Positions 27,126 to 35,730 of a stretch of DNA of 64,000 nt are shown piece after piece. Location: contig NZ_FQXY01000007.1 in assembly GCF_900130125.1 (NCBI RefSeq), forward strand, positions 1-64,000, in the 5' to 3' direction. The DNA comes from Bacteroides congonensis (lineage in GTDB: Bacteria; Bacteroidota; Bacteroidia; Bacteroidales; Bacteroidaceae). The translations under genes were made by a program, and so were the position numbers. Position 1 is the first letter of the stretch. Each line of letters starts with the position of its first letter. Below the pieces are notes generated by a model, which saw nothing but the letters and a program-made list of their open reading frames with translations, ran no database searches and was not told the DNA's origin.

Positions 27126-27290
27126 GATAATTGTTGAGGTTTAGTGTAGAAAAAAACACAACCTAACAAGAACATAAGTTTGGCGAGATACCAAACTCAT
27201 TACCAGTTCTCATTAGGTCAAAATCTTTAGATAAGTACCAGCCGCAATCACTTGTCAGCCGCAATTATTATTTTATACTTAATACTTATA

Positions 27291-27791
27291 TTATTTTATC
27301 GCTGCCAGTGCCTTGTCATAGTCAGGCTCCTGTGTAATTTCAGGAACGAGTTCCGTATAAGCCACTTTGCCATCTTTGCCGATTACGACTACCGCACGTG
27401 CCAAAAGTCCTGCCAATGGGCCGTCAGCCATACGTACACCGTAGCTTTCATCAAAATCAGAGAAGCGGAAATCCGACAATGGAACCACGTTCTCGATGCC
27501 TTCGGTCGTACAGAAACGAGCGTGCGCAAACGGAAGGTCTTTAGAGATAGCCAGCACGACTGTATCCTTCATACCGGCAGCCATCTTATTAAACTTACGT
27601 ACAGACGTAGCACATACGCTTGTATCCAGACTCGGGAAAATATTCAGAATCACATTTTTACCATTCAAGTCTTTCAGGGAGAAAGAAGATAAATCTGTTT
27701 TTACCAATTCAAAGTCAGGAGCGACTTTACCTACTTGTATAAATTCACCGATCAGTTTCACCGGTTGTCCTTTGAAATTTGTTGTTGCCAT
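27291..27791 (-). CDS. tpx: Thiol peroxidase (Tpx, atypical 2-Cys peroxiredoxin)
   Basis: 166 aa. The peroxidatic Cys60 is in FPSLDTSVCATSVRKFN and the resolving Cys94 in ARFCTTEGIENV. It reduces hydrogen and alkyl peroxides using thioredoxin. The frame is open to 27911, but MATTNFKGQPVKLIG is the conserved Tpx N terminus, and the extra 40 residues do not resemble a domain. Divergent from the HdeD gene. An OxyR-type control is known for tpx in anaerobes, but no site could be identified here. Confidence 0.95.
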   Translation of the reverse strand: MATTNFKGQPVKLIGEFIQVGKVAPDFELVKTDLSSFSLKDLNGKNVILNIFPSLDTSVCATSVRKFNKMAAGMKDTVVLAISKDLPFAHARFCTTEGIENVVPLSDFRFSDFDESYGVRMADGPLAGLLARAVVVIGKDGKVAYTELVPEITQEPDYDKALAAIK

Positions 27792-27928
27792 AATGCTTTT
27801 ATATTTAAAATTTACTTTATATAGAAAACAACTATTACCAAAAAAATGTTCACGAAGAAACATTTCTAAATGCAGATTGTTATTCCACAACGAAATCACT
27901 TTAGTAATCAACTTAAAAAATAAAATGT

Positions 27929-28492
27929 ATGGAAACTGTATTTAATGAGATTCAACACTCGGTAAAAAACTGGTGGACTTCCCTTCTTTTAGGTGTCGTG
28001 TATATTATTGTAGCCCTTTGGCTCATGTTCTCCCCCTTGAGCAGCTATGTAGCTCTCAGCATCGTTTTCAGCGTATCCATGCTGATAAGCGGTATATTGG
28101 AAATCATCTTTGCCCTTAGTAATAAGAAAGGTGTGCCCAGTTGGGGATGGTATGTCGTAGGCGGGCTGATCGACCTCGTTCTGGGTATCTATCTGGTTGC
28201 CTATCCGCTAGTCAGCATGGAAGTTATTCCGTTCATCATAGCCTTCTGGCTGATGTTCCGCGGCTTCTCCTCTACCGGCTATTCCATCGACCTGAAACGT
28301 TACGGCACCCGCGACTGGGGCTGGTATATGGCTTTCGGTATCCTCGCCATCCTCTGCTCGCTGCTGATATTGTGGCAACCTGCCGTCGGAGCACTCTACG
28401 CAGTGTACATGATTTCTTTTACTTTCCTCATTATCGGACTTTTCCGCATCATGCTTTCATTTGAACTAAAAAATCTGCATAAAAGAAAATAA
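27929..28492 (+). CDS. HdeD-family (DUF308) membrane protein
   Basis: 187 aa, six hydrophobic segments in three pairs (SLLLGVVYIIVALWLMFSP; YVALSIVFSVSMLISGILEIIFAL; GWYVVGGLIDLVLGIYLVAYP; VIPFIIAFWLMFRGFSS; WGWYMAFGILAILCSLLILW; YAVYMISFTFLIIGLFRIMLS). This DUF308 repeat pattern matches the HdeD acid-resistance family. Its role in Bacteroides is unknown. Divergent from tpx with a 137-bp gap. Confidence 0.88.
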   Translation: METVFNEIQHSVKNWWTSLLLGVVYIIVALWLMFSPLSSYVALSIVFSVSMLISGILEIIFALSNKKGVPSWGWYVVGGLIDLVLGIYLVAYPLVSMEVIPFIIAFWLMFRGFSSTGYSIDLKRYGTRDWGWYMAFGILAILCSLLILWQPAVGALYAVYMISFTFLIIGLFRIMLSFELKNLHKRK

Positions 28493-28524
28493 AAATCTTT
28501 CGGCACTTACTTTGGTATTTTGTT

Positions 28525-28532
28525 TATCTTTG
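28525..28532 (+). promoter_or_regulatory. -7 box of the DUF4494 operon
   Basis: TATCTTTG, 44 bases before the ATG at 28576. No clear -33 TTTG at 19-21 bases. Confidence 0.5.
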
Positions 28533-28575
28533 TAGGCAATTTACATAAATCAATTAATTAAAAAGGAAGAAAATT

Positions 28576-29055
28576 ATGGCAATGCATACATGGTTTGAAT
28601 GTAAAATCCGTTATGAGAAAGTAATGGAGAACGGAATGCAGAAAAAAGTAACCGAACCTTATCTCGTTGACGCGCTTAGCTTTACAGAAGCCGAAGCACG
28701 CATCATCGAAGAAATGACTCCGTTTATTTCGGGCGAGTTTACCGTTTCTGACATCAAACGTGCCAACTATAGCGAACTTTTCCCCAGCGATGAAGAAAGT
28801 GCCGACCGCTGGTTCAAATGCAAACTTATTTTCATCACGCTGGATGAAAAAAGCGGTGCGGAGAAGAAGACTTCCACACAAGTACTGGTACAGGCTGCCG
28901 ACTTGCGTGACGCAGTGAAGAAACTGGACGAGGGCATGAAGGGAACAATGGCGGATTATCAAATCGGCATGGTGTCCGAGACACCGCTGATGGACGTATA
29001 TCCTTACAGTGCCGGCCCGAATGACAAACCGGAGTTTGATCCGTCAAAAGCATAA
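28576..29055 (+). CDS. DUF4494 domain protein
   Basis: 159 aa, soluble. MHTWFECKIRYEKVMENG, followed by VTEPYLVDALSFTEAEARI, is the DUF4494 hallmark. A second half (DRWFKCKLIFITLDEKSGAEKK) resembles the first (TWFECKIRYEKVMENGMQKK), so the protein looks like an internal duplication. It is a Bacteroidetes-specific family of unknown function. First gene of a three-gene run with YggS (6 bases later) and a dihydroorotate-dehydrogenase-like gene. Confidence 0.88.
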   Translation: MAMHTWFECKIRYEKVMENGMQKKVTEPYLVDALSFTEAEARIIEEMTPFISGEFTVSDIKRANYSELFPSDEESADRWFKCKLIFITLDEKSGAEKKTSTQVLVQAADLRDAVKKLDEGMKGTMADYQIGMVSETPLMDVYPYSAGPNDKPEFDPSKA

Positions 29056-29061
29056 GTAACA

Positions 29062-29736
29062 ATGAGTATTGCTGACAATTTAAAGCAAGTTCTGGCCGAG
29101 CTCCCGCAAGGAGTCCGGCTGGTTGCTGTCTCAAAATTCCATCCCAATGAAGCGATAGAAGAAGCATATCAGGCGGGACAGCGTATTTTTGGAGAAAGCA
29201 AAGTGCAGGAAATGACAGCTAAATACGAAAGTTTGCCCAAAGACATCGAATGGCATTTTATCGGACACCTGCAAAGTAATAAAATCAAGTACATGATACC
29301 ATACGTAGCGATGATACATGGAATTGACACTTACAAATTACTGGCGGAAGTCAACAAACAGGCTGTCAAAGCAGGACGCGCCGTCAACTGCCTGTTGCAG
29401 ATACACGTAGCGCAGGAAGAGACGAAATTCGGTTTCAGTCCTGAAGAATGCAAGGAGATGCTGAACGCCGGAGAATGGAAAGAACTGACCCACGTGAGCA
29501 TCTGCGGGTTGATGGGAATGGCTAGCAACACCGATAATATTGAACAAATCAACCGGGAATTCCGTTTACTTGATAAGCTCTTCAATAAGATCAAAGAAAC
29601 TTGGTTCGCCGGCTCGGATGATTTCCGGGAGTTATCAATGGGAATGTCACACGATTATCACGAAGCCATTGCCGCAGGAAGTACCTTGATACGGGTGGGA
29701 AGCAAGATTTTCGGAGAACGCAATTATAATATTTAA
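29062..29736 (+). CDS. YggS/PLPBP-family pyridoxal-phosphate homeostasis protein
   Basis: 224 aa. The Schiff-base lysine is Lys25 in LVAVSKFHPNE. The family motifs FIGHLQSNKIKYM (about 73-85) and ELSMGMSHDYHEAI with RVGSKIFGERNY at the C terminus (phosphate-binding loop) are intact. It binds PLP without a known catalytic reaction and buffers vitamin B6 and amino-acid metabolism. The gene sits 6 bases after DUF4494 and 9 before the next gene, so it is co-transcribed. Confidence 0.94.
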   Translation: MSIADNLKQVLAELPQGVRLVAVSKFHPNEAIEEAYQAGQRIFGESKVQEMTAKYESLPKDIEWHFIGHLQSNKIKYMIPYVAMIHGIDTYKLLAEVNKQAVKAGRAVNCLLQIHVAQEETKFGFSPEECKEMLNAGEWKELTHVSICGLMGMASNTDNIEQINREFRLLDKLFNKIKETWFAGSDDFRELSMGMSHDYHEAIAAGSTLIRVGSKIFGERNYNI

Positions 29737-29745
29737 CCAATCATT

Positions 29746-30729
29746 ATGACCATGACCGATTTAAAAACTACTTTCGCAGGGCTTTCTCTCAGAAACCCTA
29801 TCATTATCAGTAGCTCGGGACTGACCAACAGTGTCGGCAAAAATAAAAAGCTGGCCGAAGAAGGTGCCGGTGCTATCGTTCTGAAATCACTGTTTGAAGA
29901 ACAGATTATGCTGGAAGCGGAACAACTGCGTGATCCGGCTTTCTCTGCTGAAGGCAGCGATTATCTGGAAGAGTATATCCGTGAACACAAGTTGTCCGAA
30001 TACCTGACTTTGATTAAGGAGAGCAAAAAGGTTTGCCCTATTCCCATCATTGCCAGCATCAACTGCTACACTGATTCCGAATGGGTGGACTTTGCCAAGC
30101 AAATCGAAGAAGCCGGCGCCGACGCATTGGAAATCAATATCCTCGCGTTGCAGTCGGACGTACAATATGCGTATGGTTCTTTCGAACAACGCCATATCGA
30201 TATTCTCCGCCACATCAAAAAGACTGTCAACATTCCGGTTATCATGAAACTGGGCGACAACCTGACGAATCCCGTAGCACTGATCGACCAGCTCTACGCC
30301 AACGGCGCGGCAGCAGTTGTCCTCTTCAACCGTTTCTATCAGCCGGACATCAATATCGAGAAACTGGAGCATATCTCCGGTGAAGTATTCAGCAATGCTT
30401 CCGACCTCGCCACTCCGCTCCGCTGGATTGGAATCGCGTCGGCCGCAGTAGACAAAATCGACTATGCGGCATCCGGTGGTGTCGCCAATGCAGAATCAGT
30501 AGTAAAAGCGATTCTTGCCGGCGCGTCGGCCGTAGAAGTGTGTAGCGCTGTCTACCTGAACACCAACGCATTTATCGGAGAAGCAACACGCTTCCTCTCC
30601 GCATGGATGGCACGAAAGGGATTCAACAGCATCGCCCAGTTCAAAGGCAAACTGAATACGAAGGATGTGAAAGGTATCAATACTTTCGAACGTACTCAAT
30701 TCTTAAAATATTTCGGAAAGAAAGAATAA
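29746..30729 (+). CDS. Dihydroorotate dehydrogenase-like protein (FMN TIM barrel)
   Basis: 327 aa. LSLRNPIIISSSGLTNSVGKNK at the N terminus and a later PVIMKLGDNLTNP match the PyrD-like FMN-binding barrel. SGGVANAESVVKAILAGASAVEVCSAVY at about 245-272 is the phosphate-binding end. Length and divergence place it with the DHOD-like proteins rather than canonical PyrD; in the middle the NCYTDSEWVDF stretch replaces the usual catalytic Cys/Ser loop of class 1 enzymes, so pyrimidine synthesis is not certain. Last gene of the DUF4494-YggS run, closed by a terminator. Confidence 0.85.
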   Translation: MTMTDLKTTFAGLSLRNPIIISSSGLTNSVGKNKKLAEEGAGAIVLKSLFEEQIMLEAEQLRDPAFSAEGSDYLEEYIREHKLSEYLTLIKESKKVCPIPIIASINCYTDSEWVDFAKQIEEAGADALEINILALQSDVQYAYGSFEQRHIDILRHIKKTVNIPVIMKLGDNLTNPVALIDQLYANGAAAVVLFNRFYQPDINIEKLEHISGEVFSNASDLATPLRWIGIASAAVDKIDYAASGGVANAESVVKAILAGASAVEVCSAVYLNTNAFIGEATRFLSAWMARKGFNSIAQFKGKLNTKDVKGINTFERTQFLKYFGKKE

Positions 30730-30753
30730 GAGAAAAAGGAAAAGGAAAAAATC

Positions 30754-30824
30754 AGGCACGGATTACACAGATTACGCGGTTTAAGATAATTGGAAAAACC
30801 GTGAAATCCGTGTAATCCGTGCCT
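30754..30824. terminator. Long bidirectional terminator with repeated-word arms
   Basis: Arms of 29 bases (30754-30782 and 30796-30824) pair at 26 positions. The arm contains tandem words (ACGGATTAC, ACAGATTAC). It separates two convergent genes and has T-rich flanks on the plus side (ATTTTATTTTT). Confidence 0.8.
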
Positions 30825-30840
30825 ATTTTATTTTTCATTA

Positions 30841-32166
30841 TTACATCAAGTTACTAGCCAACTCACTCAACTCGCTTCGTTCACCCTTCAACAGGTTGAC
30901 GTGCGCAAAGAGGTTCTGATCCTTCATGCGGTCAATCATATATACCAGGCCATTGGACTGACTATCCAGATACGGTTGGTCAATCTGCTGAATATCCCCC
31001 GTAAACACCATCTTCGTGCCTTCGCCTGCACGGGTGATGATTGTTTTTATTTCATTCGGGGTCAGATTCTGCGCTTCGTCGATAATGCAATACATCTCGC
31101 TCAAACTACGCCCACGGATAAATGCCAGTGCCTCAATCACCAGTTGCTCGCTTTTCTGCATATCTTCGATACGCTTCACTTCCGTAGAACTAGCGGCAAA
31201 CTGACGCTTAATCACATTCAGGTTGTCAAACAATGGTTGCATATAAGGAGCAACCTTTTCTTGTGCATCTCCCGGAAGGAAACCGATGTCCTTGTTGGAA
31301 AGCGCTACAATAGGACGTGCCAGCAAAATCTGCTTATAGTCCGTCAACTTACCCAAAGCGGCTGCCAAAGCCAGCAATGTCTTACCTGTTCCCGCCTTTC
31401 CGGTCAGTGCCACCAGTTTGATGTTCGGGTCGTTCAGAATCTCAAAAGCAAAGCTCTGTTCGGCATTACGGGGTTCGATTCCATAATTCTTGCCTTTCAT
31501 CACCCGGCAGATAGAATGAGTGAAAGGATTGTAACGTGCCAACACACTATTCCGGTCGCTCTTCAACACGAAACATTCATTAGGATGAATCAAGTCTTTA
31601 AAGTCAAACTCGCTCAGGTCGATACCTTCTTTAGAAGAATAGATACGGTCGATCAATGCCGGGTCTACATTTTCAAAGATTTCATTGGACTTCTCGAAAA
31701 TATCCACGTTGGCTACCTTATCCGTGATATAGTCTTCGCAAAGCAGACCGATGGAACGGGCTTTCATGCGCAGGTTCACATCTTTAGTCACCAGGATAGA
31801 CTTCATATCCGGATATTTGGTTGTCAGATACTCGGTCGCCGCCAAAATCAGATGGTCGGGTTTCTTGATAGGGAAAGAGTCCCATACTTTGGTAGCCTCC
31901 ACTTTACTGGTCACCACGAACAGACGTCCCAAGCCTTCGCCCAGTTTCACTCCGTCAGTGAAAAGTTCGTCACTGGTCAGCACGTCCAGTTCGCGCACAA
32001 ACTCACGGGCATTGAAATTAATCTGCTCGTTCCCTTTCTTGAACTTATCCAGTTCTTCGAGTACGACAAGAGGGAGATAGATATCATTTTCCTGGAAATT
32101 CTTCAAACAATTACTGTCGTGAAGAATAACATTTGTGTCTAGTACAAAATTTTTCTTAGTTCCCAT
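30841..32166 (-). CDS. PhoH-family ATPase with N-terminal PIN domain
   Basis: 441 aa. An N-terminal PIN-type RNase domain (about 1-140: VLDTNVILHD with Asp7, LEELDKFK, TKDVNLRMKA) is fused to a PhoH P-loop domain with Walker A ALTGKAGTGKTLLA (about 255) and Walker B MYCIIDEAQNLTP (about 352). This YlaK-like architecture couples RNA-cleavage and helicase/ATPase features; the physiological target is unknown. Despite the name it is not tied here to the pst genes. Divergent from folC with a 132-bp gap. Confidence 0.93.
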   Translation of the reverse strand: MGTKKNFVLDTNVILHDSNCLKNFQENDIYLPLVVLEELDKFKKGNEQINFNAREFVRELDVLTSDELFTDGVKLGEGLGRLFVVTSKVEATKVWDSFPIKKPDHLILAATEYLTTKYPDMKSILVTKDVNLRMKARSIGLLCEDYITDKVANVDIFEKSNEIFENVDPALIDRIYSSKEGIDLSEFDFKDLIHPNECFVLKSDRNSVLARYNPFTHSICRVMKGKNYGIEPRNAEQSFAFEILNDPNIKLVALTGKAGTGKTLLALAAALGKLTDYKQILLARPIVALSNKDIGFLPGDAQEKVAPYMQPLFDNLNVIKRQFAASSTEVKRIEDMQKSEQLVIEALAFIRGRSLSEMYCIIDEAQNLTPNEIKTIITRAGEGTKMVFTGDIQQIDQPYLDSQSNGLVYMIDRMKDQNLFAHVNLLKGERSELSELASNLM

Positions 32167-32298
32167 GATTTCTTAGATTTAAATGTTGATATTTGCAATC
32201 TCAAATCGTCAACCCCGCATATATCGTAGGATTGACGGTTCTAAAGATAAACAAATTAGTGGGCAATAAAGATTGCCCTGAGTTAAATTTTATAAAAC

Positions 32299-33789
32299 AT
32301 GGATTATCAGAACACTTTAAAGTACTTATATGAAAGTGTACCTATGTTTCAGCAAATAGGAAGCAAAGCATATAAGCCGGGGTTAGAGACAACACACAAA
32401 TTGGACGAGCATTTCGGGCATCCCCATCGACAATTCAAAACGATACATATCGCAGGAACGAATGGAAAAGGTTCTTGCTCACATACTATCGCGGCAGTAT
32501 TGCAGTGCGCCGGCTACCGGGTCGGATTATTCACCTCTCCTCATCTGATTGATTTCCGCGAACGCATCCGCATCAACGGCGAGATGATACCGGAAGAGTA
32601 TGTAGTCAATTTCGTGGAAGAACACCGCGCTTTCTTCGAGCCGCTGCACCCTTCCTTTTTTGAACTGACCACTGCTATGGCATTCCGTTATTTTGCCGAT
32701 CAGAAAGTAGACGTGGCAGTAATCGAAGTAGGTATGGGCGGGCGACTGGACTGTACGAACATCATTCATCCGGATTTATGCGTTATCACCAATATCGGTC
32801 TTGACCACACCCAATATCTGGGTGACACGCTGACGAAGATTGCCAAAGAGAAAGCAGGCATCATCAAGGAAGGCGTTCCGGTCGTTATCGGCAGAGCCCA
32901 AGGAGCGGTGAAACGTGTGTTCACCATGAAAGCCAAACAAATGAATGCGCCTATCGAATATGCCCGTGAAAAATCCCGCCACTGGAACATGGAGATACTT
33001 CCTTATTCAAGGTTGCAGGAAATAAGGACAAAGGCTGACGAAATAATGCAGACCCTATACCAAATGATCGAAGCAATAGGCGAGCAATCAGAAGAACAGG
33101 GAAATCAAATGCGGCAAGCATTGCTCATGCTGGACGTACCAAGTAGCATACGTGCGATAGACCAGATACTTGACAAAAGAAAAGACGCTATCAGAATCAA
33201 CAATGAAATGTTTCCTTTCGGACTTTACACAGAGTTGAGCGGAGCTTACCAGTTCGAAAACATGTTCACCATTCTGAAAGCTCTTAAGATGCTGACCCAT
33301 TTGAAGTACAACATCACCCCCCGGAACTACTTCGACGGTTTTGCAAACGTATGCCAACTCACCGGTCTGATGGGGCGTTGGCAGAAAGTGCACAGCTATC
33401 CGGATATTATCTGTGACACGGGACACAATGTGGATGGAATCGAATATATCCATGTACAGCTCAATGCTATCCGCAAAACTTTCGACAAGGATATTCATAT
33501 CGTATTCGGCATGGTCAATGATAAAGACATCAAGGGTGTCTTGCGAGTGTTGCCGAAAGATGCCACTTACTACTTCACCAAAGCAAGCGTGAAGCGTGCG
33601 TTGCCCGAAAATGAGTTGATGGAACTGGCAAATAAAGCCGGACTAAAAGGAACATCCTACCCTACTGTGGTGGATGCCGTGCAGGCAGCTAAAAAGAACT
33701 GCCCCCCAAAAGACCTTATCTTCGTGGGAGGCAGCAGTTTCATTGTCGCAGATTTATTAACGAACCGCGATGCACTCAATCTCTACTAA
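32299..33789 (+). CDS. folC: Bifunctional folylpolyglutamate/dihydrofolate synthase
   Basis: 496 aa, about 60 longer than typical FolC. P-loop IHIAGTNGKGSCSHT (about 50-64), folate loop LFTSPHLIDFRERIRINGE, VGMGGRLDCTN and ITNIGLDHTQYLG follow, with the C-terminal Mur-ligase domain carrying DTGHNVDG. It adds glutamates to dihydropteroate and folates. Residues about 240-300 form a helical, Gln/Glu-rich insertion (TKADEIMQTLYQMIEAIGEQ and onwards) between the two domains. Its 3' end overlaps the convergent ridA gene by 33 bases. Confidence 0.94.
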   Translation: MDYQNTLKYLYESVPMFQQIGSKAYKPGLETTHKLDEHFGHPHRQFKTIHIAGTNGKGSCSHTIAAVLQCAGYRVGLFTSPHLIDFRERIRINGEMIPEEYVVNFVEEHRAFFEPLHPSFFELTTAMAFRYFADQKVDVAVIEVGMGGRLDCTNIIHPDLCVITNIGLDHTQYLGDTLTKIAKEKAGIIKEGVPVVIGRAQGAVKRVFTMKAKQMNAPIEYAREKSRHWNMEILPYSRLQEIRTKADEIMQTLYQMIEAIGEQSEEQGNQMRQALLMLDVPSSIRAIDQILDKRKDAIRINNEMFPFGLYTELSGAYQFENMFTILKALKMLTHLKYNITPRNYFDGFANVCQLTGLMGRWQKVHSYPDIICDTGHNVDGIEYIHVQLNAIRKTFDKDIHIVFGMVNDKDIKGVLRVLPKDATYYFTKASVKRALPENELMELANKAGLKGTSYPTVVDAVQAAKKNCPPKDLIFVGGSSFIVADLLTNRDALNLY

Positions 33790-34131
33790 TGCATCCTTTG
33801 GCAGGGCTTTTACGGCAAACGCCGAGCGTGCCGGAAAAGCTCCGTCGAAATAGGTGGCATACACACCATTCATCCCTGCAAACAGGGACATATCCTGAAG
33901 AAAGACAGTAGTTTTGACAATGTTTGCCATTGTCAATCCTGCTTCTTCAAGAATGTGTTTCATATTCTCCAACGACTGGCGTGCCTGTGCTTCAATCCCT
34001 TCCGCCATCTCTCCCGTAGCGGCATCAATAGGCAACTGACCTGACACAAATACCATTCCATTGGCTTCTATCGCCTGACTGTAAGGCCCGATAGCTCCGG
34101 GCGCCTTCTCACTGCAAATTACTTTTTTCAT
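33757..34131 (-). CDS. ridA: RidA-family (YjgF/YER057c/UK114) reactive-intermediate deaminase
   Basis: 124 aa. The substrate pocket motifs IGPYSQAIEANGMVFVSGQLPID near the N terminus and ARSAFAVKALPKDALVEIECIAV (with the key Arg and Glu) at the C terminus are intact. It hydrolyses reactive enamine/imine intermediates formed by PLP enzymes. A -7 box TATCTTTG at 34163-34170 supports the start. Tail-to-tail overlap of 33 bases with folC means no separate terminator fits between them. Confidence 0.94.
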   Translation of the reverse strand: MKKVICSEKAPGAIGPYSQAIEANGMVFVSGQLPIDAATGEMAEGIEAQARQSLENMKHILEEAGLTMANIVKTTVFLQDMSLFAGMNGVYATYFDGAFPARSAFAVKALPKDALVEIECIAVR

Positions 34132-34181
34132 ATTTATTTCTGTTTTCTGTTTTACTAACTTTCAAAGATAGCAAAAAAAAA

Positions 34182-34209
34182 CCTCTCGCAAAACGAATTT
34201 CGCAAGAGG
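34182..34209 (-). terminator. Terminator downstream of the DUF805 gene
   Basis: CCTCTTGCGAA pairs with TTTGCGAGAGG (wobbles) and is followed on the minus strand by a run of nine T. It sits just before the ridA -7 box. Confidence 0.75.
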
Positions 34210-34234
34210 CTTCACTATTTCTTCTTAAAAAAGT

Positions 34235-34720
34235 TTATTCAGCTTTTTCTTCTTCAGGAGCTACGGCAGGAGCAACAGGTTCCGCCACTTTCACTTCTTC
34301 TCTCGAAACGTTTACTGTCACATTCACAGAAGTTGGTTGTGCCTGATATGGCATACGGTTTTTAGGATCTTCGCCATAAGGATTAGGGCCTACCGTACCG
34401 TCGGCAAACAGCATGTACAACGCAAAAATCCAGCCTACGATAGGAACACAGCACAGCAGAATCAACCAACCGGATTTATTCAAGTCATGCAGGCGCTTCA
34501 CTCCCTGTGCCAAAGAGAACCACACGGAAGCAACCAAAGCTGCAAGACCAATCAATAAACCGATGACAGAACCGCCGGCCGAACCGCTAGCCGCACCCAT
34601 AATGAATGTGCCCACACCCAGTGCCCATGCGATACTTGAAACGATACCACCAATGATACCAGACAGGAAATACTCGATTCTACGAATACGTCCGTCAAAA
34701 GAAAAAGGAGCTTTGAACAT
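34235..34720 (-). CDS. DUF805 membrane protein
   Basis: 161 aa. FDGRIRRIEYF at the N terminus and GVKRLHDLNKSGWLILLCCVPIVGWIFALYMLFADGTVGPNPYG are DUF805 hallmarks. Three to four membrane helices (about 18-40, 47-70, 80-105) are followed by an acidic, Val/Pro-rich tail. Function unknown. Promoter -7 TATCTTTG at 34784-34791. Confidence 0.9.
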   Translation of the reverse strand: MFKAPFSFDGRIRRIEYFLSGIIGGIVSSIAWALGVGTFIMGAASGSAGGSVIGLLIGLAALVASVWFSLAQGVKRLHDLNKSGWLILLCCVPIVGWIFALYMLFADGTVGPNPYGEDPKNRMPYQAQPTSVNVTVNVSREEVKVAEPVAPAVAPEEEKAE

Positions 34721-34899
34721 AATTTATTAAGTTTATATGAATAAATAAGTGAGTTTTCATTCGTGTTCCTCTTATATAGAAAGCAAAGATATAAAATAAA
34801 ATAAATTAAATAAAGAAAGGAAATCGCCTGAAATATTAAAAAAATGTCTCATTCCCCGATACTATTCACAAAATCACGCCACCCCATTACAGCACTGTT

Positions 34900-35034
34900 T
34901 CCCATTCAAATTGTGCAAAAACGTTGGATTACTCGCTGTATAAAAGTGATGCCTCCACCAATTCGGACGAAGAGCCACTTCCCGACGATGACGGCAAGGA
35001 TGATGGCGATGAAACTCCGGATTCGGCAGCCTAA
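34900..35034 (+). pseudogene. Remnant of the acidic C-terminal tail of a HU-like DNA-binding protein
   Basis: The plus-strand frame ending at TAA 35032-35034 reads DYSLYKSDASTNSDEEPLPD and ends ETPDSAA, an acidic low-complexity tail like those of Bacteroides HU-family proteins that precede smalltalk genes. The upstream body of the protein is missing; only the tail can be read. Assignment rests on position before the smalltalk gene and composition. Confidence 0.4.
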
Positions 35035-35072
35035 TTATTAATTACCAATTATCCATTTTTAATTAAAACTGT

Positions 35073-35171
35073 ATGAAAAAGCAACTTTGGAAAATCATTC
35101 TCCAGTTTATCGTGACCATTGCGACGTCTATCATCTCAGCCATCGGTGTGACGTCCTGCGTAGGACAATAA
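35073..35171 (+). CDS. Smalltalk protein (32 aa)
   Basis: A short gene starting MKKQLWKIILQF and ending GVTSCVGQ. One membrane segment with a C-terminal TSC is the pattern of the Bacteroides smalltalk family, normally found between a HU-like gene and an N-acetylmuramoyl-L-alanine amidase. Here the HU gene is reduced to a tail and no amidase follows; the DNA runs straight into a broken GNAT gene. Function unknown. Confidence 0.8.
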   Translation: MKKQLWKIILQFIVTIATSIISAIGVTSCVGQ

Positions 35172-35433
35172 CCTTCTTTAGAACTAGAAGATAAAAACGA
35201 GTCTTTATACTATCATTAGTTCAAGTAAAAAGCGCAACCAAACGATGAGGTTTTTCTACTGTTATCCAACAATAAGTCTTACCTAAAAGTTCTTCTGCAT
35301 ACAATTCTGCATCATTCAGAAAAAAATCATCCAAATCTGATTCTCCACAATTAAAAGGCACGCAATTCTCTCTAACTTCTTTGTTATACAAAAGCATAAC
35401 ACAATTATCATAAAGTGAAAAATCAGTCTCCAT
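35172..35433 (-). pseudogene. Truncated GNAT acetyltransferase (toxin-type) pseudogene
   Basis: The intact reading frame (35221-35433, 70 aa) has VPFNCGESDLDDFFLNDAEL and LLGKTYCWI, the N terminus of GNAT toxins of the TacT/DUF1778-partner type. It stops after VALFT. Immediately beyond the TGA the same strand still resembles the family (TNDSIKTRF, then SSSSKEG in a shifted frame), so a premature stop and a frameshift are seen before the gene is lost at the smalltalk junction near 35171. The acetyl-CoA-binding half is absent, so it is inactive. It begins 4 bases after its antitoxin-like partner. Confidence 0.7.
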
Positions 35434-35437
35434 ATTC

Positions 35438-35602
35438 CTAAAATTTAAACGTTTTAGATTTTTCTAGAACAGTCAGAAGACGTTTCTTGGATTTTGTGAA
35501 CAAGACCGGAGTCGCTTTAGAAGCATTCTTTTCCGCACGGCGGATAAATTCCTCCGCTGTCCCTCCTTCCAAAACTGGAATACTTTTTATTGTTATAGCC
35601 AT
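35438..35602 (-). CDS. Antitoxin-like small protein (54 aa) upstream of the GNAT remnant
   Basis: MAITIKSIPVLEGGTAEEFI starts a 54-aa basic protein ending SKTFKF, 4 bases before the GNAT pseudogene: the gene order of toxin-antitoxin pairs. GTAEEFIRRAE looks like the N-terminal part of a small antitoxin; no family was recognised. With the toxin broken, it is probably an orphan. A -7 box TAACTTTG at 35620-35627 precedes it. Confidence 0.6.
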   Translation of the reverse strand: MAITIKSIPVLEGGTAEEFIRRAEKNASKATPVLFTKSKKRLLTVLEKSKTFKF

Positions 35603-35619
35603 AGGTCTTATTTTTAGTA

Positions 35620-35627
35620 CAAAGTTA
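35620..35627 (-). promoter_or_regulatory. -7 box of the antitoxin-like gene
   Basis: TAACTTTG on the minus strand, 18 bases before the ATG at 35602. Confidence 0.5.
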
Positions 35628-35730
35628 CTTCTTTTCTATAGAAAAGCTAAAACATCTCCATAAAACCTTCTTTTTCCTTATGAACTACATTCTTATACTA
35701 ATAAATAAGTGTATACTGAAATTTATATTA

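Noticed and set aside
27291..27911. Longer thiol peroxidase starting at 27911
   Set aside because: The extra 40 residues do not resemble a signal or domain; MATTNFKG is the conserved start.
30901..32142. 413-aa plus-strand frame opposite phoH
   Set aside because: Antisense shadow of the PhoH gene; composition is that of reversed codons and no motif is present.
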